From assembly GCA_032358255.1 (NCBI GenBank), contig JAULBX010026152.1, positions 1-51,884 on the forward strand: a DNA stretch of 51,884 bases. The letters are read 5' to 3'. The DNA comes from Heterotrichella gracilis (taxonomy: Eukaryota; Sar; Xanthophyceae; Tribonematales; Xanthonemataceae). Position numbers and translations under genes: made by a program. Below, one piece after another: positions 47,570 to 51,884 of the stretch (positions within the stretch are counted from its first letter, which is position 1; the number at the start of each line of letters is the position of its first letter). The notes under the pieces are model-generated. The model saw nothing but the letters and a program-made list of their open reading frames with translations, was not told the DNA's origin and did no database searches.

Positions 47570-48930
47570 TGCATTTTTTGTTGCCAACGCTTATCGGCTG
47601 CAGCATATTCATAGCAGACCTGTTCTCAACTAGTGCGCCGTGGACTGATGCGTTTCACACAGATGCGGCACAGGCATGACAGGCTAGAATAACACCCCAT
47701 GAATTCCAACAGTTACAAATAATACAACCTGCCAGGTAACCGCAGCGTGCACCTAGCAAGTGCATTCAACGCGCCCATGTGTGTGCCCTAATTAGTGTAG
47801 CTCCAGATGTGTGACACCCCAGATCACCTCAAAGGGAAATGGTGCCGTGCCGCTTGACTTGATGTCATGGACAACACCTGGAAATACAATACACAACTAG
47901 CAGCCAGTCACACTGCTGCCTTGTCCAAGCTGCACATACAAGTGATCGCAAGAGCCCCTGGCACTGCCACAAGTGCCTCGTCCGCGCACCTTCTTAATAA
48001 CCCTAACCCCCTTCAAACCTTTGAAAACCCCAACCTGCTGCACACGCCCTGCTCTGCCCACACTGTGGGCAAACAGCCGAAAACCCTAAAACCCTGCTCC
48101 ATTCCCTGCCTCCAACCTGCACCGGCCGTATCAAAAGCTGCATATCCCCCCCCCCCCCCTCCCAACATCCCAACAATAGGGACCCCCCCCTGGCAAAGCC
48201 TTTTCAATCCCCTGCCCAACCCACCCTACTGACCCCTTGTTGCCTGGCTAGGGTCCAATGCCGTTGGCTAGGACTCTTGGCCACCGTCCACTATCCTTTG
48301 GTTGATACACTTGGCCAGGGTCACACACCCTTGGCTAGGGTTTACTAGGCACATGTGACGTGGTTAATCTCTCTGTTGACTCCAAAGCCTGCCCCCGTGA
48401 CTAGGGTGTAGAACACGCGCACGTCACATAGGTTGTACTCCATGCGCTCCTCAAACACACTGCGTACAAAATACAATTAGAAAACAGGGTTTGCAAATTT
48501 TGATGGACAATTCCCAAGCGTTCCTCGAATGCTGAATATGCCACACACTTTCATGCTCCATTGCTCCTTTGATCAAACTGCTTATGCAAACACGTGAGGG
48601 CCGAGGTTTCACTTCACGCACTGCCAAACACGCGAGCATGGTCAACACTTCAGATCCACTCCTTCGTTGCGCCCTCAAAACTGCTGAGCATGCGGCAAGT
48701 GACATATCAGCAGGCGGTGCAATAACGTTGGGCCCCTGTAGTTTAGGGTTTAGGGACTTCTAAGAGTAAATTGAGTTAGGGTAGGTAGGAACTTAGTACT
48801 ACTGGTTTATACTCTTTTAATTGGGATACTTGTGGGGCCACAGGGCTCCCCCACATGCACACTCATTGCGTGGGTATGGGAAGCGTGTTATTGTTGTGTG
48901 CACCCCTGCATTGCGTCAAACCACCCCATT
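47570..48930 (-). pseudogene. Decayed copy of the MCM2 3' end and downstream flank
   Basis: 48355-48470 matches the true last exon of MCM2 (50679-50805): ttgtactccatgcgctcctc against ttgtactccttcatgcgctc, and ctccaaagcctgcccccgtg against ctctaaagcctgcccccatg. 48852-48925 matches the preceding exon end (51183-51250), and 47580-48240 matches the downstream flank (49970-50640). Frames are broken, for example by the lost codons in the MKEYN region. The copies are in the same order and orientation, about 2.4 kb apart. Confidence 0.9.
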
Positions 48931-48956
48931 CGTTTTCAATAAAACTCCGTGCACAT

Positions 48957-49707
48957 TCACCCAGGCACCGGGAAGTAGCCAATGCTCTTGATAAAATACC
49001 CTTGCAGCTCTACGGCAAGAGGCTCCTCCTGTAGGAAGGGAGGGTGGAGATTGAGAGTGATTTGAAGCTCGCAATAAAGGCTTGAAAATGACAAGAGCAA
49101 ACACAACTCATATGTCTCCTACCCACTTGCCTTAACCAAAGAGTGCCTTTAACAACCGTGGTATCATAATGCCCAAGAAAGGGACGGCCACAACGGGAGG
49201 CACCACGACCCTTAGAAGAAACCAAAGATCTGTGAAGAGCTGTGGGCTAGCCTTCTCAGCTACCTCAGCAGTTTCAGAACCCTGGAGCCCAGCTGTATCC
49301 GCCTGAAAGGCAGTACACAGTTGAAGTTGACGAGTTGTCAGAAGGAGGTCAACAGCAGCAGTTCTCTTAGCTCAAAGAAAGCAGTTCTTTCGTTGAGTTA
49401 GCACACTCACCCTCTGTTCAGAGGCCACTGCTGGACCCAGCTGCTCCCTGGAGGTGGAATTGGCCACCAAGCGGTCCTGCAGAGCAAAAACTGTTTTATC
49501 ACCACGAGTTGACAGAAAGGTATGCCAGGGATACGAAGAGGTTGCAAGCCGTACCCTCCTGCCATTGGTTTTCCCTACACTGGCTTCCACCCTCAGGTTC
49601 CCTCGCTGCTGCCAAGGCCGAGCCACTGGGCGAGTCCTTGCGTTGCGTGGGCTCAAAAACAGCTTTGCAGCCGGTGCCTGCGTGGCCTTCATTCTGATGT
49701 GCGCCAT
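48957..49707 (-). CDS. Small plastid-targeted membrane protein, unrecognised
   Basis: Exons 49707-49555, 49476-49411 and 49302 leftward join in phase. The N-terminus (MAHIRMKATQAPAAKLFLSP, then RNARTRPVARPWQQRG and LRVEA) has the Ala/Ser/Arg-rich character of a chloroplast transit peptide, with VEA a plausible cleavage site. The mature part holds ADTAGLQGSETAEVAEKASP, then a hydrophobic segment. Read straight through, exon 3 ends LPRLLKALFG-like text and a stop at 49132 (about 129 residues, with one membrane helix, VVVPPVVAVPFLGIMIP). Alternatively exon 3 splices at one of several phase-0 GT sites to a terminal exon at 49028-48957 (EEPLAVELQGYFIKSIGYF and PVPG-stop), which also looks coding. 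It lies between MCM2 and the decayed MCM2 tail. I do not recognise the family. Confidence 0.6.
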
Positions 49708-50678
49708 GTTATCGTGTCTCAGAACGAGAAAGTGTTTCCCAAACGCGCTAGAAGGACTGGCAGAATGAAGCAGGCTGTGCACAACTGATATCAGCCCAAA
49801 CCCTACGGTAGCTACCCCTCTCCTGCGACCCTACCAAAGGGTAATAAGATGATAATAGGACTATTACTATTAAAATAATGCTAGGCCCTTCACCTTAGCT
49901 GAACTGTGACAGACCTATACAACAGGGCCCCTGGGGGAGCGCCACAAAGGTTGAAAACACATATAGATGGGCTCGCCTTCTCCGTTGCCCAATGGGATGC
50001 TTATTGGCTGCAGCAGACTCCAAGCAGACCCATTCTCGAGTAATGCCAGTAAGTTGCGTTGTAGTACAGTTGCGTCCACATAGATGCGGCACAGGCTGTG
50101 ACCGGCCATCCGGCCTGTCATAATACCCCGTAGATATCAAACTTACAGATAATACCTCAGCCGCCGCATGCACTAGCATGTGCACTTCACACGCAACTGT
50201 TAGTGAGCCCTGAACTATGGTATCCTCGAGATGTTTGACACCCCAGATACCCACAAGTGAATGGTGCCGTGCTGCTTGTGCAGCTTTTTTGCTTGATGAT
50301 GGTCACGGACAATACCTGGAAATACAATATTGCATTTACACAACTAGCAGCCAGTCACACTGCTGCCTTGTTTTAAGCTGCACATACAAGTGATCGCGAC
50401 AGCCACTAGTGCCTCATCCGCGCAATTTTTCAGCTACCCGCCCCCCCCCCCCAAAAAAAAACCTTTGAAAACCCCAACCTGCTGCACATGTTCCGCCCTG
50501 CCCGCAGCCAGAAACCCTAAACCCTGCCCCAAACCTTGGCTCCACACTGCACTCCAAAAGCTGCATGGCCCACCTTTTCCCTCCCAATAAACAGGACATA
50601 CCCCTTGTTAAACCCTTGCGCATTTCGCCTCACTGACCCTTTATTCCGTGGCTAGGGTCCACTACCCTTGGCTAGGGT
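49708..50678. other. Region upstream of the plastid protein and downstream of MCM2
   Basis: 49970-50640 is the original of the flank duplicated at 47580-48240. It contains a poly-C/poly-A run (50442-50461). No further gene seen. Confidence 0.5.
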
Positions 50679-51869
50679 TTAGTAGGCGTATGTGATGTGG
50701 TTTGTCTCCCTGTTTACTCTAAAGCCTGCCCCCATGAATGCAGGGCTGGTGTAGAACGCGCCCATGTCACCCAGGTTGTACTCCTTCATGCGCTCCTCAA
50801 ACACACTGCGCAAGAAACACGGTGTAGGGTTTGGGGTCTGCAATTTTATGAGGGCCTCTTTCCAAGCATTCCTTACGCTGACTATGCAACACCCTTGATG
50901 TTCTGGTGCATATATTGTTTACCACACTGCACATGCACGCACGCTGGGGGTGCAGTGTTTTCTCCACGCACCGCCAGGCGCGTGAGCATGATCAACAATG
51001 TACGTCCACTGCTTCATGCATCCCTAAATATTGCTGGGCACGCCGCATGTGCATGTGGATGTGCATGTGCATGTGGAGCCAGAGTTTGTGAGTGACATGT
51101 CAACGAGCGGAGCACTATCTAGGGTTTAAGGGATTAGGGATTGAATGTAGATTAGCTGTGGGGGCGCGGGGCTCCACCGCATGCACACTCACCGCGTGGG
51201 AATGCGCAGCGTGTTGTTGTCGTGGTGCACCCCCTGCATGGCGTCAAAGCGCCGCTGCTCCCGCAGCACCTGCTGCAGCGTGTACAGGCACAGCTCGTTG
51301 AAGTCAGACCTGCGGGAGGGACGGGTTTGTTAGGGTCTTGCCGAGGGTGTGCCAAGGGTTTGGGGAGCGGATTGCGCAGCATGTACAGCCACAGCTTGTT
51401 CAATGTTGATCCCTGGGAAGTAGGGTTTGTAGGGCTTGAAGGGGATTGCTGCGGGGTCATGGGCCAGCGCTGCACTTGCGCAACACATATCTGCCCAATT
51501 GCCGCCAGGGCGCGTTGTGCATGCTGTGCTTCTGAATGGCGATGAAGGATTCAGGCGCCACCACACCCGAGGCTTTGACAGGGGCATGGTGCATGCCTAG
51601 GGTTTGGCCAGGGTTCCGTCCGGCACGCACTTGCGAATCACATATCTGCTCAGCCGCCGCTGCAGCGCCTTCTGCACGCTGTACTTTTGGGTGGCGATGA
51701 AGGACTCCAGGAGCACCGCGATGGCTGCGTCAATGTCGTCGTCGTTGACGTACTCCCGCAGGTGCATGCGTGCGTGCGCCTCCGACATGCGGATCATGGA
51801 CTCCAGGTGGCGCACCGCGATGGGCATGCCGCCGCTGACTGCGGACTCCTTGCGCAGCTCAGCGTACAC
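50679..51869 (-). CDS. MCM2: DNA replication licensing factor MCM2, C-terminal part (gene enters from the right)
   Basis: A subunit of the MCM2-7 replicative helicase. The last three exons, 51869-51631, 51309-51193 and 50805-50679 (TAA), join in phase and give the final 160 residues. They read YAELRKESAVSGGMPIAVRH, LESMIRMSEAHARMHLREYV, LLESFIATQKYSVQKALQRR and then the C-terminal winged-helix part (DFNELCLYTLQQVLREQRRF; VFEERMKEYNLG). The conserved RHLES..RMSEA.A...L helix is the sensor-2 side of the AAA+ domain, and the QK..VQKAL block is specific to MCM2. The AAA+ Walker motifs lie outside the window. The acceptor cag at 51870-51872 marks the edge of the first exon seen. Confidence 0.95.
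51355..51600 (-). repeat. Copies of MCM2 exon parts inside an intron
   Basis: 51372-51420 (cgcagcatgtacagccacag, then cttgttca) repeats 51269-51309. 51473-51560 (cacttgcgcaacacatatct, then ctgaatggcgatgaaggatt) repeats the exon end at 51628-51715, with substitutions. Confidence 0.85.
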
Positions 51870-51884
51870 CTGGCGGGTGGGGGG

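Overview
This window is nuclear DNA of an intron-dense, GC-rich green alga (Chlorophyta). The signs are a land-plant-type FAD-oxidase/cyclopropane-fatty-acid-synthase protein, an RRHLLQ-type sequence common in chlorophyte proteins, plastid and mitochondrial presequences, short exons with G-rich donors (mostly GTGGGTG, GTGAGG or GTGCGG), and TTTAGGG-type telomere-like repeats scattered through introns and spacers. I cannot name the genus from sequence alone.

Layout, left to right: (1) the 5' part of an unrecognised gene (minus, 2327 to beyond base 1); (2) a complete 18-exon HECT ubiquitin ligase of the UBE3B/UPL type (minus, 11719-3559); (3) a two-exon F-box protein with LRR-like repeats (minus, 14829-13308); (4) a FAXC-type thioredoxin/GST-fold protein (minus, 17906-15903); (5) a 300-base foldback and an unresolved membrane-protein gene (minus, about 22.3-19.4 kb); (6) a 21-exon gene fusing an FAD amine-oxidase domain, a cyclopropane-fatty-acid synthase and a C-terminal TLC-like membrane domain (minus, 34909-24167); (7) a small Gly/Ala-rich protein (minus, 36671-36077); (8) ERO1, the only clear plus-strand gene (38545-42660); (9) the mitochondrial pyruvate dehydrogenase E1 alpha subunit (minus, 47255-43960); (10) a decayed copy of the MCM2 tail; (11) a small plastid-targeted membrane protein (minus, start 49707); (12) the last three exons of MCM2 (minus, 51869-50679). 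I resolved exon borders by hand. The HECT, FAXC, fusion, ERO1 and PDH models each sum to an exact multiple of three with every splice phase matching.

The genes are ordinary housekeeping functions and do not form a pathway or operon. What stands out is the fabric between exons. Almost every gene carries degenerate extra copies of its own exon edges in the neighbouring intron or 3' flank, often next to TTTAGGG-type repeats. Copies range from about 30 bases to more than 1 kb (MCM2 tail). At least one, in PDH E1 alpha, is still open, in phase and flanked by AG/GT, so it could be a new cassette exon. This recurrent self-duplication, together with the oxidase/CFAS/TLC fusion, is the best candidate for something undescribed here.
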